Origin: Hypomesus transpacificus
Lineage: Eukaryota > Chordata > Actinopteri > Osmeriformes > Osmeridae
Assembly: GCF_021917145.1 (NCBI RefSeq)
Contig: NC_061075.1
Span: 6,843,240 to 6,907,239 of the forward strand
DNA length: 64,000 nucleotides
Direction of reading: 5' to 3'
Below, in pieces: positions 14,596 to 26,539 of the stretch. The notes under the pieces were generated by a model. It searched no databases and was not told the DNA's origin. It was given only the letters and a program-made list of their open reading frames with translations. The translations under genes and the position numbers were made by a program. Each line of letters opens with the position of its first letter. The stretch's first letter is position 1.

Positions 14596-15095
14596 CCGTG
14601 TGAACAAGTACTCCCCCTACCCTTAAATTAATTTTACAACACCGGCAAAAATTGTTTGTATTCATTGTTCAAGCATACTTCAAGTCTGCTTGCAGTTTAG
14701 TCAGTAAAGATTTAGCTGCCTTTCAGTTTTGTTCTGTTGACAACAATCTATGCAGCGCTTAACACACGTCACATACTCTGTTGCTCTGATTGGTTGTAGA
14801 TTTATCCAATTGAGCTAAGAGGGATTTGTTTTCCAGGCTCGTTTGAAACACGCCCTGTAGTCAAAGCCCAACGGAGAGTTCTCAGACTCATATTCTGACT
14901 ACAATTATGAGTATGACAACGTCAGGCTACAATACGAGACCCTCCAGACCCAACTTCCTGACCAAATTTTTTGGGGGGCGGGGAGAAGTTGGGCTGGCAG
15001 CCAGGCTATGGAGGGGTGGGGGACTGGTGTGTTCATTCAATCCACTCATATACAGGGCCTTTCGCCAGGTTGTGGACTGGTACATCAGCTGTTAG

Positions 15096-15766
15096 ATTGC
15101 CAGTTTACCTGCCCAATATCTAATTCGTATTACCGACATAAATAGAGGAGACAGCCACATGTACAGACAACCAAGATGTATGTGAATGGTGTTCCACACA
15201 GCTGTTAGTCATTTCTGTTGCCATGCATACTCATGTACAATACCTACAAACAGTACACACAAACATGTTTTAATTAGTAAATGTTTCTTTCTTTACCACT
15301 ACTTCCTCAGTCTCCACTAGCTTTATGTTTTATATCGTTTGTTCTTAAATGTCATGCTGGTTGTTTCTTGTGAAACCTAATTTCAATAAATGTAGGTAGT
15401 ATAATACTTGTTCTAACTGAACAACAGAAACGTGTCAGCACAATATTTAATCAAAATTAGAAAACCTGTCACCATAACCACTATGGCAATATGCCCTGCT
15501 AACTTGATACATTTCCACAGGCTAGCATGTTATGCTGATGTGTTTTTTTTCCTAATAAGTGATTATTGAAGAATGTATTTTGATTCAATCCAACAACAAC
15601 ACATTCTAAAAACTAATCTATTCGTGTTTTTAAAAATACATTTTTATTCCCCGCCACTAGGTGACGAAAGTGAAAATACATTTCGTTTTCAGATACAACA
15701 TCCTGTGACACAGGAAGTAATGATGTAGTGGACGGTACACGTGAGTTGCGGAACACAGTTGACAGG
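15096..15766. other. dnase2b 3' flank and rpf1 promoter region
   Basis: No exon supported. The AATAAA at about 15384 could end the old dnase2b transcript. The last 100 bases before the rpf1 ATG are less AT-rich and probably hold its 5' UTR. Confidence 0.4.
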
Positions 15767-18700
15767 ATGGACATTGTAGAAGATTCTAAAAAGCAGGATA
15801 AAACGAAGAAAAAGAAATTTAAGAAGCAAAATAAAATGATCTCGATTCCGCAGGCGAATGATGACAATACCGGTGTTGCGAAAACCGAAGCAGAAAATTG
15901 TAATACTCCACAAGAACCCTATTTCCCACCCACCTTCAGTGTGTCTGAAATAAAAAATAAACAAAGAAGACACCTTATGTTCATGAAACTCAAGCAAGAG
16001 AAACGAAAGGTAATGCAAATGAAAACTGGTATGACTAATGTGCCGACCTAAAATGTCTTGCCCAGTCTTGTTACTGTAGCTAGCCAATATTAACGTACAA
16101 CACTTCAAGTTGTGTGTGTATTGTCTTTGCAGCAAAAGATGGTATTAAAGAAAAAGAAGAAAAAAGAAAGGGATGCCCTCGGAGATAAGGTAAAGTTACA
16201 CGTTTGATTGGATTATTATAAAGGTTTAGCGTTGAGTTACTCCACGAAAAGAGGACATTTCAGATTTTGAAAAGTTGATTCCCCATCAAAAGAAATAAAG
16301 GACATGATAGTTCCCAGAATGCTAGAATTTCCTAATAAAGAATTGATTGATCAATTAATGTTGTGTATGTAATGTTAACCCTGTCACAGACACATACGGG
16401 ACTTTCAGAACAGTTGACAGTATTGATTGACACATTGAATTTGTATTTATATAAATCAACAGAAAGAAGACAATCCTGGCTCTATAATAAAAGTGATTAT
16501 TTAAGAACATGATTGGATTTCATAGTTCATAAGCTTAATTGAAGATGAAAGGTCATGATTGGGGACATGGCTGAATCTTAGATGCAAAAGTTTTTATTCT
16601 TAAAAAAATGCCTTGAGCAGTTATTATAAAAAGACCCATATAATAATTTATAAACAGCATATGAGTTTAGCTTAATGTTAATTGAATTATTTTCAAAAGT
16701 CTGTTAGAAGGATATAAAATGACCACTTTGAATGACCAAACTCACTCAGAAAGCTATACATCAATCCTGGTTCAAATTCCTACAATTATTTGCAAAATGA
16801 TTCATTTTAATTGGGTTTGTAAATCCATAAATCTTTGCTCCTAGTGGTATTTTTTTTTTTAAGGAATTCCCGATGTTCAGGTGACCTTTCAGGGTGCCGT
16901 TTCGTCAGTCCCAGAAGGGTTTGTAAATGATAATTGCCCATGTTCAGGTAACATTTAGAGAGTTTCAGGAAGCTCCAAAATGTATATTAATTAACAATTC
17001 ATGAGGTTGACCAAGTCAGAAATGTGAGTGTTCACTCAGACCTCTTCAACTTTCTCCTTAAAGGGGCGAATTATTGCAAAACCGATTTCACCTTGTCATA
17101 GTTGAAAAATTACAGTTTGGTGTGTAAAATAGACATACAGTGGACTTCAAAGTCCATTGAAACCTCTTTCCTATAAAAATGTCACTTCTCACTATTTTGA
17201 AACTGCAACTTGCAAACTCTAGCTTTTGAAACATTGCAACTTGTGACGTCACAAGTTGCAGCATCAACTTTGTCACGCTCCAAAATTTACATTTACCCGC
17301 CCTCTGGTTTTCTGGTCCAGGAACATAAACCGAGGTCTCCGACAGTAGATCTCCGACACTATTTTAGCTAGCTGCGCACTGCTCTGTACTTCCACAGGAA
17401 TTACAAATAAAAAAGTTAATACGTTTTCAAGATTTTGAAAAAGGAGCGCCGTAAATGCAGTGTTCCAGGTTTTACAGGGAATGCTGACACTTTTCAGAGT
17501 CTCCCTAAGGAACCAAACACTCGACGGGCTGTGATGTTTGTCTATGAGAAGATCCCAGTGCAGTTTGACCCTCAATTACACATTTGCTCTAATTATTTCA
17601 CCGAGGACAGTTTTGAAATCTTCGGACAATGTAAAGCATAATTTGAAGCTATGAAGCTGTTGCTGAAAAGAGATGCCGTTCCGACCTTATGTTCATCACA
17701 ACCGCAAGCTGTCGTATTATGTTGTCGCTAATAGTTATATATAATTAGCAATGCTAATGTATCCTGCCTGTATCTAGCATCGGTAAAATGTGTGATGATT
17801 TAGTTTATTGGCAATGGGGCTAACGTTAGTTCATGTTCCTGACTGTGTTTCATTCAAATAAAACAGTGTTGTCATGTAAATCTACAATTCAAGATGCATG
17901 TTTGTCCAGATTTATTTTTCAGGAAGATAGTTAGAGCTAACTGAAGCTGAGTTGAATCATGATAGTTTGTTTGCTAAGCTGTAGTGCTAACGTTACCCAC
18001 CTAAGTCGACCCTGTTTGCTTCGACAACAGAAGTGGAAACAGCTAATGTAATCATTTCAAATTATATCTAGTCAATCTGTTGAAAACAGTGTTGTTTAGA
18101 CGCAAAATATATATTTGTACGTTTTCATTTCAAGTGTCCACCTTCTTGTTTCAATGAGTGCTGTTGGCCGTTTTACGTCTTTGCTCCGCAGCTTCACTTG
18201 TTGTAAACCATCCAATCAGCGCGCAGCTCATCTATATATTCATGAGCATACCATAAAAGGAGAAAAAAACACTAGGTTTCCCGGGACAAATTCAATGGAA
18301 GCATCAGGGGGCATAGAACAGCACCCGGGCCATTTTCAGCCCAACTAATGTTACATACCCTATTCGGAGACCTTAAGGAACAGTGTGAAATACCCCCCCA
18401 AAAAAACAGTCCCCTTTAATTGCTTCTCCTGCCATGTCAGTTTTCCGGCACACGTTTTGATACGCTGCTTTAAAGTACCTATTGATCTATCTAATGTTAA
18501 CTGATTGGACAACTGTTCAATACATATGCTGTGAAATCCATAGAGTTATTGTAAAACATCTGAGTAACAGTGCAACTGGGAAATATGTATGTCTCACATT
18601 GTAGGCTCCACCAAAAGAAGTCCCCAAGACAATAGAAAACCAGAGAGTATATGACGAAACAACAGTCGACCCAGAGGATGAAGAGGTAACATGCCTCTAT

Positions 18701-21700
18701 GGAAAGTGTTGTTTCCATATCATCTTAAGCTTTCATAGTTGATGTGATGTTGCTGCATTTTATTTACAAATTATATTTTGCAGGTGGCCTTCGACGAAGG
18801 AACGGATGAATTCTCTGCCTACTTTAACCGTCTGACCAACCCAAAAGTCCTAATCACCACTTCTGACAGACCTAGAGGGGTGAGTAGACAACTGCACCAA
18901 TGTTAGTTGCTACTTTTGTGTTGGTCAAGATGGGACAAATGGTGTACAGATTCTGTTACATGTGAAATATTTACACTCAGAATAGACAGTGTTCCTGATA
19001 GATTAGGTTTGTGTTTGTGTATATAACCTTATAATCAGTGTTGGGTAAGTTACTTCAAAAAAGTAATTAATTACCAATTACTTCATCAATATTGTATTTA
19101 AAATACCTCTGTAATTACTTTGTCTGAAAAGTAATTTAATTACTCAATAAGTAATGTAATGCATTACTTCTTACAATCCCTATAAACCTTGACTGGATAG
19201 ACAACAAAAGGAAAGTCTTTCAAGAATTAAATATAAGTCAAACTTGGAATAGTTTAGCCTCTTAGCTTTTTAAAACATAGCCTACTAATACTTAACATTT
19301 TAGTAACACATGTAACCTTCTTTCATCTTCAGTTACCAAACAATATGTGCATAACACAAAAGCTTAACTTTAAGTAAAAATGACAACACAGGATTCTACA
19401 GTACGCAGCGGTAGCATCTCTTCCTGCAATCTAGTTTGCAATAAAGCTCACCTTCAGACACTTTCTGCACTGGCAATGTAAAATCAAGTTTTGCCTGCTT
19501 AACAGGTTTTGCTGAGGTGTTATCTGTCGATGCCAAAGTAAATTCCTTGTCTGTGTCAACTTTTATGGCGATTAAAACCCTTTCTGTTTCTGATGAACAT
19601 GGATCACAAAAAAATGTTCGTCAATGCTGTTTTGTGACGTGCTTCAGTAGGTTACTTGTGCTAGCCGCAGCCGCATATAGTTTTTTTTCTCCCCAGGACA
19701 TAACTTGCACTTTATATTAATGTTCTTGTCAACCTGTGCCAAAAAGGTAAAGTACTTGGAATATTTCCATTTCGTAAAACAGCTAGAGATACTTGCTTCA
19801 GCCGAGTCCGAAATCTTCCACTTCAAACCGCTAGAGCCTGTGCTTATGCAGCAAAAACTCACGTCTCCCGTGCAACTGCACTACAGCTAAAACGATTATA
19901 AAGAGGCAGCATTCACTTTTACCCTAAAACGATACATTTAGATTTTAATTCAATATTGATTTATACAGACCTGTTTGACTAATTTACAGTATGTAACGAA
20001 AGTACATTACAAGTAACTGTAATTAAATTACCTAAAAATGAACAGTAATCCCTTAATTTACTTTTTCAGTGGATAAGTAATTTAATTACAGTAACACGTT
20101 ACTTAGTAGTACTTAGTAACGCATTACACCCAACACTGCTTATAATGTATATGGTCAACAAATTGACTGTTGAGTTGTGTGTTATTTTAATTCAGGAAGA
20201 TTTATATTTTTTCATGTTAATAACATCTATAGTTATTACTGGTACACTGATTACTGGTGACACTTCTTGTGTCCTCTTGTCTTTGAGATTACAGTGAAAG
20301 TTAAAGACCAGTGACTGATTTGTTTTGTCTTCTTTGTCACGCAGAGAACAGTGAGGTTCTGTGGGCAGCTGGCCACAGTTATCCCAGATGCACATGTGTA
20401 CTACAGAAGAGGTTTGGCTCTAAAGAAAGTAATTCCCCAATGCATAGCCAGGGGCTTCACATACCTCATGGTTATCAACGAAGATCGTAAAGTGCCCAGT
20501 ATCTTTTGGTAGAAAAATAATTTGACTGTTTTTCAATTTGAGAAATGTCTAGTTCAATTCGCAACAAGAATTTAGCAACATGTAAGGTGTAGGCGGCCAA
20601 TTTGAGATCCTCAAACTCTGCCACCGAGAGGCTGAATAGGGGAAAGCCAGACGTGCTTGCTTCCGAAAGATCCAAGACTGTATTTTGGATATTTATTTGG
20701 TTCTGAAACAAACAAGGTTGTGCATTCAAGACAGCGGTCAGCAAAATAAGACTTCCCCCCCGTAAAACACCCAGGTGAACAAGTTAAATACTTCCTCCGC
20801 CCCCCAACAGGTGCCCTAATTACCTTAAGCAACCTGGCTCTTAAATTCCGGCACTTAATTATTACAGTTAATACTCAGCAATAATTACATATACATGACA
20901 CACACAGAGGAATACATAAAATAAGTAATTGAAAGTCCATCATACAAAAGTAATCCAATCTTCGGTTCCCCCAAAGGCCCATAAAAGTCAAAAAATCGTC
21001 ACGTCATCCAAGTATCGCGATCAGGGTTTGGCTGACTCCTGCAGAAGACAGATCTTAGTCACAGGCCTGCATATACAGCTGGTGTAGGTATTGATCCAGA
21101 CTTGTGTCACGAGTCCTCTGCTGTCTGGAGCCCCTTCGGTTATCCTGTCAGTGATCCAGGAATCGCGGGCGCAGAATCATCCACTATCAATACGATGTCT
21201 CCAGGAATGAAATTACGCTTGATCTTCGTCCATTTCTGTCTTGAACTGTTGCTTCCATGAGTTCATTAAGTGTTACAGCAGAAATTCTGTTGCTAGTAAC
21301 TGCAGACTGATACACATAAGGTCCATCACAACATTCCCACCAAGGTGTCCATTCACTGTCCAACCAAGCATTGTCTTGATGGCATATGGCCCTTCTTTCA
21401 CACTCCGGATGACTTCAAGTGGTTCCAAAGCTCTGGGCACATTCCTGCCTATCAGAAGTTCCACATCTGTATCTGTCTTAGGTAAGTAGACATGCTGCAA
21501 ATGAGGCCATTTGTGCAGATCTTCCTGTTGTTGGACGTTACACCTATTCACAGGCATCCTATGTTGTGTGAATATATCTGGCATTTCACAGTACCAATCC
21601 AGCCACTTCCAAGTCTGACACGATACAACTGTCCACAATTCTCTCTTGGCCCATGGTACGCAAAATAATCTTTGTTTTTATCCCAGAGAGATTCAGTCTA

Positions 21701-24700
21701 TCCATCAAACCCGTTGTGCAAAAGGATGCTGAACTGCCCTGGTCCAAAAAGGCATAGGTCTCCACCGTCCTTCGACCTTTCATTGATTTAACCTTTACTG
21801 GTACAATGGTGAGCTTAAAGTCTTGTTCACCGGCCCCAGTAAGACCACTGGTTTGGACTGCAAACAAAGAACTGCCCACTGCACTCTGAGTTGCTCTTGC
21901 CTTCGTCTGCATCTGCTCCGTTGTCCTTGTGGTGGATTTGAAGCACACTAGGGTGCCTTGAGACACACGTTTCGCAAGAGAGACGTTTCCTGCACTCCTT
22001 ACTGATGTGACTAGTACACAAACACCCAAAACACACTCCATTCCTTTTCAGAAAATCAATCTTCTCACTCTGAGCCCTTTTCTCCAGCAGAGTACAGAAC
22101 TCCAGCATATGTCCACCATCGCAGTACAGGCACGTCCTTTCAGGTACATGTCCCTCTTCAATTTTGTGTTCTGTGAATGTCCTTCCGACTGTAGTAGCAG
22201 CAGTGGCAAAGCTACTTCCTTTAGCCCTTAAGTGAGGTGATTTTGTCCTGCTGCCTTCTTTATTTACCACCAGCATTGGGGCATCCTGTAGGTTTCCAAA
22301 CACAGGATCTGTCATGATTTTCACTTGACGCTCCATTAAGGTCACAATATCAACAAACATAGGTCTCCGGTGATGCCTTTCCTGGATGTCATATGACGCT
22401 GTTTGCCATTGGTCTCTCAGTTTGTACGGTAATCTTTTAATCAGTGATCATATTGGTAGGTTTATTCAATTCACAGACTATGAACCTTCTCCATGGCATT
22501 ACAACATCCACGCAAAACAGACTGTATGCATGTAAAGCCTTTCCATCTTCTGGCCTAATTATCGGCCATGAAGAGACCTTATCCAAATAGGCAAATGCAA
22601 TCATATGCTCGTTTCCAAAGTGTTCATGCAGTAAAGTCTTTGCCTTTGCAAAGCCTGAGCCGTCAGTCATGTGTTGACAGCTCCTGACAAGTTGTTGTAG
22701 TTGCCCCCTGGTGCACTGTTCCAGAAAATGAAGGCTGTCTTCAGCATTTTCGATTCTTTCCTCAGTGACTTGTTAAGAGCTTCAACTGCCTTGTGATATT
22801 CCTGTTGCAGTTGCCTTTTCGTGGTTTTCTTGAAATATGACTCCATGCCATTAGATCGGTGAAAAGTGTCAGTCCGCACCCCAGATTCACAGGTCCTTAA
22901 AACATTCACTTTGGCCACTGATGCTATATCGGTGTCAAGCTTAAGTTGTTCCTTTCGTTGTCTTAAGTCCTCTTCCTGCTTCTCAAGAGAATGTTTTTCT
23001 TCCAGTGAACTGTGACAGGCAAGCAGAGCAGCCATTTCAGCCTCCGGTCTGACACGTGCAGATGAAGTAGTGGAAACATTTGAACCTTGTTTTCTGCTAC
23101 TTAGGTTTGATATACTGTCACGTGGCAATATGTCATCCTGGTCGTCCTCATGTTGAGATGATGGCTCTGGCCACAGTCCCATTTTTCCATCCTCATGAAC
23201 TCCTCAAGCAGAACCTCCTGTGGCTCAATGTTATGGGTCAGCTCTGAACGAGGCCTGATGGTTTCTGAAATCCAAATTCAACATCCTCAACAACTGCTTG
23301 ATTGTATCCAGTGATGCCTGTGAACCATTCATTTTGGTTTTCTTGTTCATCAGATGGGATTTAACACATCAGAGATTCATGCAAGGCAGTGACATTTTCT
23401 GATGATTGCAACAGAACGTCCAACTGTGCTTTAACTTGTGAAGCATTTTGTTCATCCTTCATGAGCTCTTTGAAAGATTGTATCTGTTTCTTTACCTTGC
23501 TTAATTCCTTTTTACGCTGGTTCTGTATTGACTTAATCCTGTTTGCCAGAGCCTTTTCAGTCATCGTGAGTTTTCTTTTTTCAATTTTAGATGAAGTTGA
23601 ACCAGCCCTTGAACTACTCATCTTGTGCATGCAGACGGATGCAAATCACATATCAATGCAACGTAAAACCCAACAATAGACAGCTGCTGCAATCATGCAG
23701 GCACAATAACCAGCGCGCTGAAACAGCACACACAAATCAGCACACACAAATCAGCCGACTGTCCACTCAAACGCCGCAGACACAATTCCACACAGCGCAA
23801 TTCATCCGCTCTACACAATGCCAAAACAAAAAAACTCAACAAGTGGCGGTAACCTATTCAGACTGCGTACCAAGCAAGCCGTAGCACAGTACGCCTACAA
23901 CACAGGTTACATACCACTTTTTGGGTGGGTTTCTCCCGGGCGGCTGCCGTTCTACGCTCCGTTGACGGGATTTTCGTTTGTCTTGAGAGATTTTGCTGAC
24001 AAATGTAGGCGGACAATTTGAGATCCTCAAACTCTGCCGCCGAGAGGCTGAATAGGGGAAACCAAGGTGCCAGACGCGCTTGCTGACGAAAGATCATAGA
24101 TCCAAGACTTTTGTATATTTATTTGGTTCTGAAACTAACAAGGTTGTGCATCAAAGACAGCGGTCAGCAAAATAAGACTTCCCCACCCCCTTTCTCCTTA
24201 CTCAAACACCCAGGTGAACAAGTTAAATACCATAACTTCCTCCGCCCCCCACCAGGTGCCCTAATTACCTTAAGCAACCTGTCTCTTACACAAGGGATGT
24301 TACTTTTGAGGCTATCATTTGTACAGTGGTTTACACCCTCATACAGAACGCTTTTGCTCAGTCATGCTAAAATGCTTGACCACAGGCAAGTGTCCTTCAC
24401 CATAACATTTAAGATGGTATGGTGCTCTGTCACCTTCCTGATGGACCCACAGCACACTTCAAGGTCAGCAGTGTCCGACTGCGGAAGGAGATGAAGGTAA
24501 GTTATTTCAAACAGAACACGTTTATCATGTCCTTCATCTGTGTGAATGAGAATAGCTTGTTTTGTGTGTCGATCCCAAATTCCTGCATGATAAGTTTCCA
24601 CTAGTACACAGTGCCCTCATCTTTTAGAGAAGGGGGAAGGACCCGACAGAGCACACCCCAGAAGTGATCCTGAACAACTTCACCACTCGGCTGGGCCACA

Positions 24701-25327
24701 GCATCGGACGCTTGTTCGCTGCCCTCTTCCCTCATGACCCCCAGTTTGTAGGACGGCAGGTGGCCACCTTTCACAACCAGAGAGATTTCATATTTTTCAG
24801 ATTTCACAGGTGAATATTCAGTTTAATATAAAACTACAGATTGGGGAAATGCAAAATCTGTATTACGTTTCACAATTGTAAATTCCTGCCAACCTGTCAT
24901 CATTGTATCTCAATGTTGCAATGATCATAAAAATATTTTCCAGTTTTTTTGTTTTCCAGGCATTGTAACATGTCAAGAGTCTAATTCTCTTATAGGTACA
25001 TCTTTAAGAATGAGAAAAGGGTCGGTATTCAAGAGCTGGGACCCCGCTTCACTTTGAAACTCCGGTCATTACAAAAAGGCACTTTTGACTCCAAGTTTGG
25101 GGAGTACGAATGGGTTCTCAAGGTGAGTCGCAGTTTTGGTTGTCATTAATGGCAAAGCAATGGTAATGATACATTGACACTGTATAATTAAAATGATCAA
25201 TTGTATTTGGTCATTCTTTGTTGTAAGGAGCAATTAGCTTTATTGACCACTTTTGCAACTTTATACATTACTACTTGTTTTTCAGCGACATGAAATGGAT
25301 GCCTGCAGGAGGAGATTCAACCTTTGA
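15767..25327 (+). CDS. rpf1: ribosome production factor 1 (Brix-domain protein), complete
   Basis: Nine exons: 15767-16009, 16133-16189, 18605-18685, 18784-18879, 20345-20498, 24414-24496, 24628-24809, 24996-25122 and 25286-25327. They total 1,065 nt, a 354-residue protein; the vertebrate family is about 350. The start ATG (MDIVEDSKK) at 15767 is the first in frame; upstream codons lack an ATG. The N-terminus is lysine-rich ([10 protein letters not shown], then LKKKKKKER), fitting nucleolar localisation. Residues from about 135 on form a Brix domain ([87 protein letters not shown] and [19 protein letters not shown]). RPF1 acts in pre-60S assembly and 27S/5.8S pre-rRNA processing in the nucleolus. 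Introns 2, 4 and 5 are enlarged by transposons but all splice sites are intact. It is convergent with gng5. Confidence 0.96.
17062..18415. mobile_element. Kolobok-type DNA transposon remnant (TTAA target site, THAP)
   Basis: Sits in rpf1 intron 2, flanked on both sides by TTAA (17058-17061 and 18416-18419). Its ends are inverted: AGGGGC at the left and GTCCCCT at the right, with similar bases further in. TTAA target sites together with a THAP-domain coding remnant (17435-17641) are the hallmarks of the Kolobok superfamily. It is 1,354 bp, so internally deleted; no DDE transposase core is recognisable. Confidence 0.7.
17435..17641 (+). pseudogene. THAP-domain remnant of Kolobok transposase
   Basis: Encodes [19 protein letters not shown], then [19 protein letters not shown] and [14 protein letters not shown], which matches the C2CH zinc-binding THAP DNA-binding fold. 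Two metal ligands look lost: CSVPGF where the family has CxxxxC, and CSNYF where CxxH is expected. It is therefore probably not a working DNA-binding domain. It ends at TAA after about 68 codons. Confidence 0.65.
19036..20138. mobile_element. non-autonomous hAT DNA transposon with perfect 8-bp target duplication
   Basis: Lies in rpf1 intron 4. CTTATAAT occurs directly on both sides (19028-19035 and 20139-20146). The ends are inverted: CAGTGTTGGGTAAGTTACTT at the left, and the complement of it (GTAACGCATTACACCCAACACTG) at the right, rich in GTAATT motifs. An 8-bp duplication and CAGTG...CACTG ends are typical of hAT elements. At 1,103 bp it has no transposase and must have been moved in trans. 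The perfect duplication suggests moderate youth. Confidence 0.85.
20588..24290 (-). mobile_element. BEL/Pao LTR retrotransposon lacking pol
   Basis: In rpf1 intron 5, antisense to the gene. Direct LTRs of about 257-287 bp lie at 20588-20844 and 24004-24290. The left starts TGTAGGCGG; the right starts TGTAGGCGG and ends CTTACA. The flanks TAAGG (20583-20587) and CAAGG (24291-24295) are a near-match target duplication. Internal reading on the minus strand gives a coiled-coil gag (23630-23361, then 23182-22437), two zinc knuckles (about 22250-22030) and a retropepsin-like active site, then ends. No reverse transcriptase, RNase H or integrase is found, so the element is deletion-derived. The LTRs differ by several substitutions and indels, so it is older than the Ty3 element at 33336. 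Confidence 0.78.
21586..23630 (-). pseudogene. BEL/Pao gag-protease remnant
   Basis: In coding order the pieces are 23630-23361 (lysine/glutamate-rich coiled coil), 23182-22667, 22670-22437, 22360-21827 and 22041-21586. Frame changes between pieces show decay. Features are: [13 protein letters not shown], a CCHC-like knuckle; [14 protein letters not shown], a CX2CX4HX4C knuckle; and [10 protein letters not shown], matching the aspartic protease active site of Pao elements. The family's normal continuation into reverse transcriptase is absent. Confidence 0.72.
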
Positions 25328-26078
25328 GTTTCTTGATATTTCAACATCTGACATTGCATGTCTATGCACAGTTACATACCGGTATGTGACTCCAAACTGG
25401 TTTAAATTGGACTTCGCATTTAGCCACCTATTGCCCGGTTGTAGCTAACAGGTCTTTGTTATTTTGTAGACCCCATTAAATCAAGAAATTAACTGTTCAA
25501 ACAATTTTCAAAACCTATACTTGCCTGTATCACATGGACAATGTCAAAGCATTTGGCTTTACATCTAACAGTTATGTGTTTGATTGTTTTATAATAAATG
25601 GATACACAGGATTAAGAAATGTTAGCAATTTATTCTTAACAAACACATAAAAAACGAAATGACGAAGGCACGTATTCGGCTATAGATTACTTTACAGAAT
25701 GCTTGTAGAAAGCACCTTAATCATTGATGGTTAAAAATAACTGTTAGCTGGCGGTTTCCATTTTATATCCATAGAAGCCTCCTTTGCAGTGTATTGACCT
25801 GTTGCAAAAAAAAACGAAATGACGAAGGCACGTATTCGGCTATAGATTACTTTACAGAATGCTTGTAGAAAGCACCTTAATCATTGATGGTTAAAAATAA
25901 CTGTTAGCTGGCGGTTTCCATTTTATATCCATAGATGCCTCCTTTGCAGTGTATTGACCTGTTGCAAAAATCTCAATTTAAAACCTAAAACAGAAGAACA
26001 TTGTTATCTACCTGGCAACATTATTTGATGAGCTTTATACTAAAAGAAAGATGACTTACTTGAACTCCTGCCAGTAAG
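25328..26078. other. convergent rpf1 / gng5 3' region
   Basis: Lies between the rpf1 stop and the gng5 stop on opposite strands, and likely holds both 3' UTRs (AATAAA-like hexamer near 25590). It contains a 160-bp tandem duplication, listed separately. No coding exon. Confidence 0.5.
25651..25970. repeat. 160-bp tandem duplication, two copies
   Basis: 25651-25810 and 25811-25970 match base for base except one position (ATAGAAGCC against ATAGATGCC) as far as I could compare. The period is exactly 160. Each copy starts AAAACGAAATGACG and ends GTTGCAAAAA, so an A-rich junction may have mediated the event. It lies downstream of gng5. Confidence 0.92.

Positions 26079-26539
<461 letters not shown>

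Larger units (their letters stand above)
13381..15008. mobile_element. composite inverted DNA transposon carrying RecQ-helicase first-exon copies
   Basis: The element is inserted in the last exon of dnase2b. It is flanked by a 9-bp target duplication TGGAGGGGT (13372-13380 and 15009-15017; 10 bp if the preceding A is counted) and has ends TAGCCTG...CAGGCTA. Inside are two inverted arms: 13381 to about 13995 is mirrored by about 14263 to 14930. The terminal TAGCCTGACGTTGTC at 13381 reappears reversed near 14920. A further inverted block, flanked by CAATACGAG / CTCGTATTG, lies at about 14031-14125 and is repeated inverted at about 14931-15008. The target-duplication length and TIR suggest a Mutator-like or related cut-and-paste element. 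The superfamily is not proven and no transposase is present. Confidence 0.72.
10804..15095 (+). pseudogene. dnase2b: deoxyribonuclease-2-beta, disrupted
   Basis: Homology to the lysosomal acid endonuclease DNase II beta is clear in pieces: 10804-10919 (leader plus CRNEAGEPVDW), 11288-11462 (VDYMYLDLLLGSWQ), 11586-11664 (YNDAPPIMEYIKGYGHTKG), 12267-about 12390 (GVLLVNHSQGFWLSHSIPRF), about 12890-12988 (SHGGKLISFAKSQLYID), and 13124-13380 continued at about 15018-15095 (ETWQRRDSELLSNCSL, YYDHSKWCVS, WTCLGDLNR, then YRAFRQVVDWYISC and TAG). GHTKG and DHSKWC are the two catalytic-histidine motifs of the family and both survive. Lesions are: an in-frame TAG at 10876-10878 between the leader and the first conserved cysteine, following a 20-nt tandem duplication; a frameshift plus TGA at about 12338 in the fourth exon; a 301-bp LTR-like repeat (12589-12889) abutting the fifth exon; and a 1.6-kb transposon (13381-15008) inside the last exon. 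An unannotated alternative first exon could rescue the leader, but not the other breaks. The gene sits where DNASE2B sits in other vertebrates. I infer loss of function. Confidence 0.82.
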
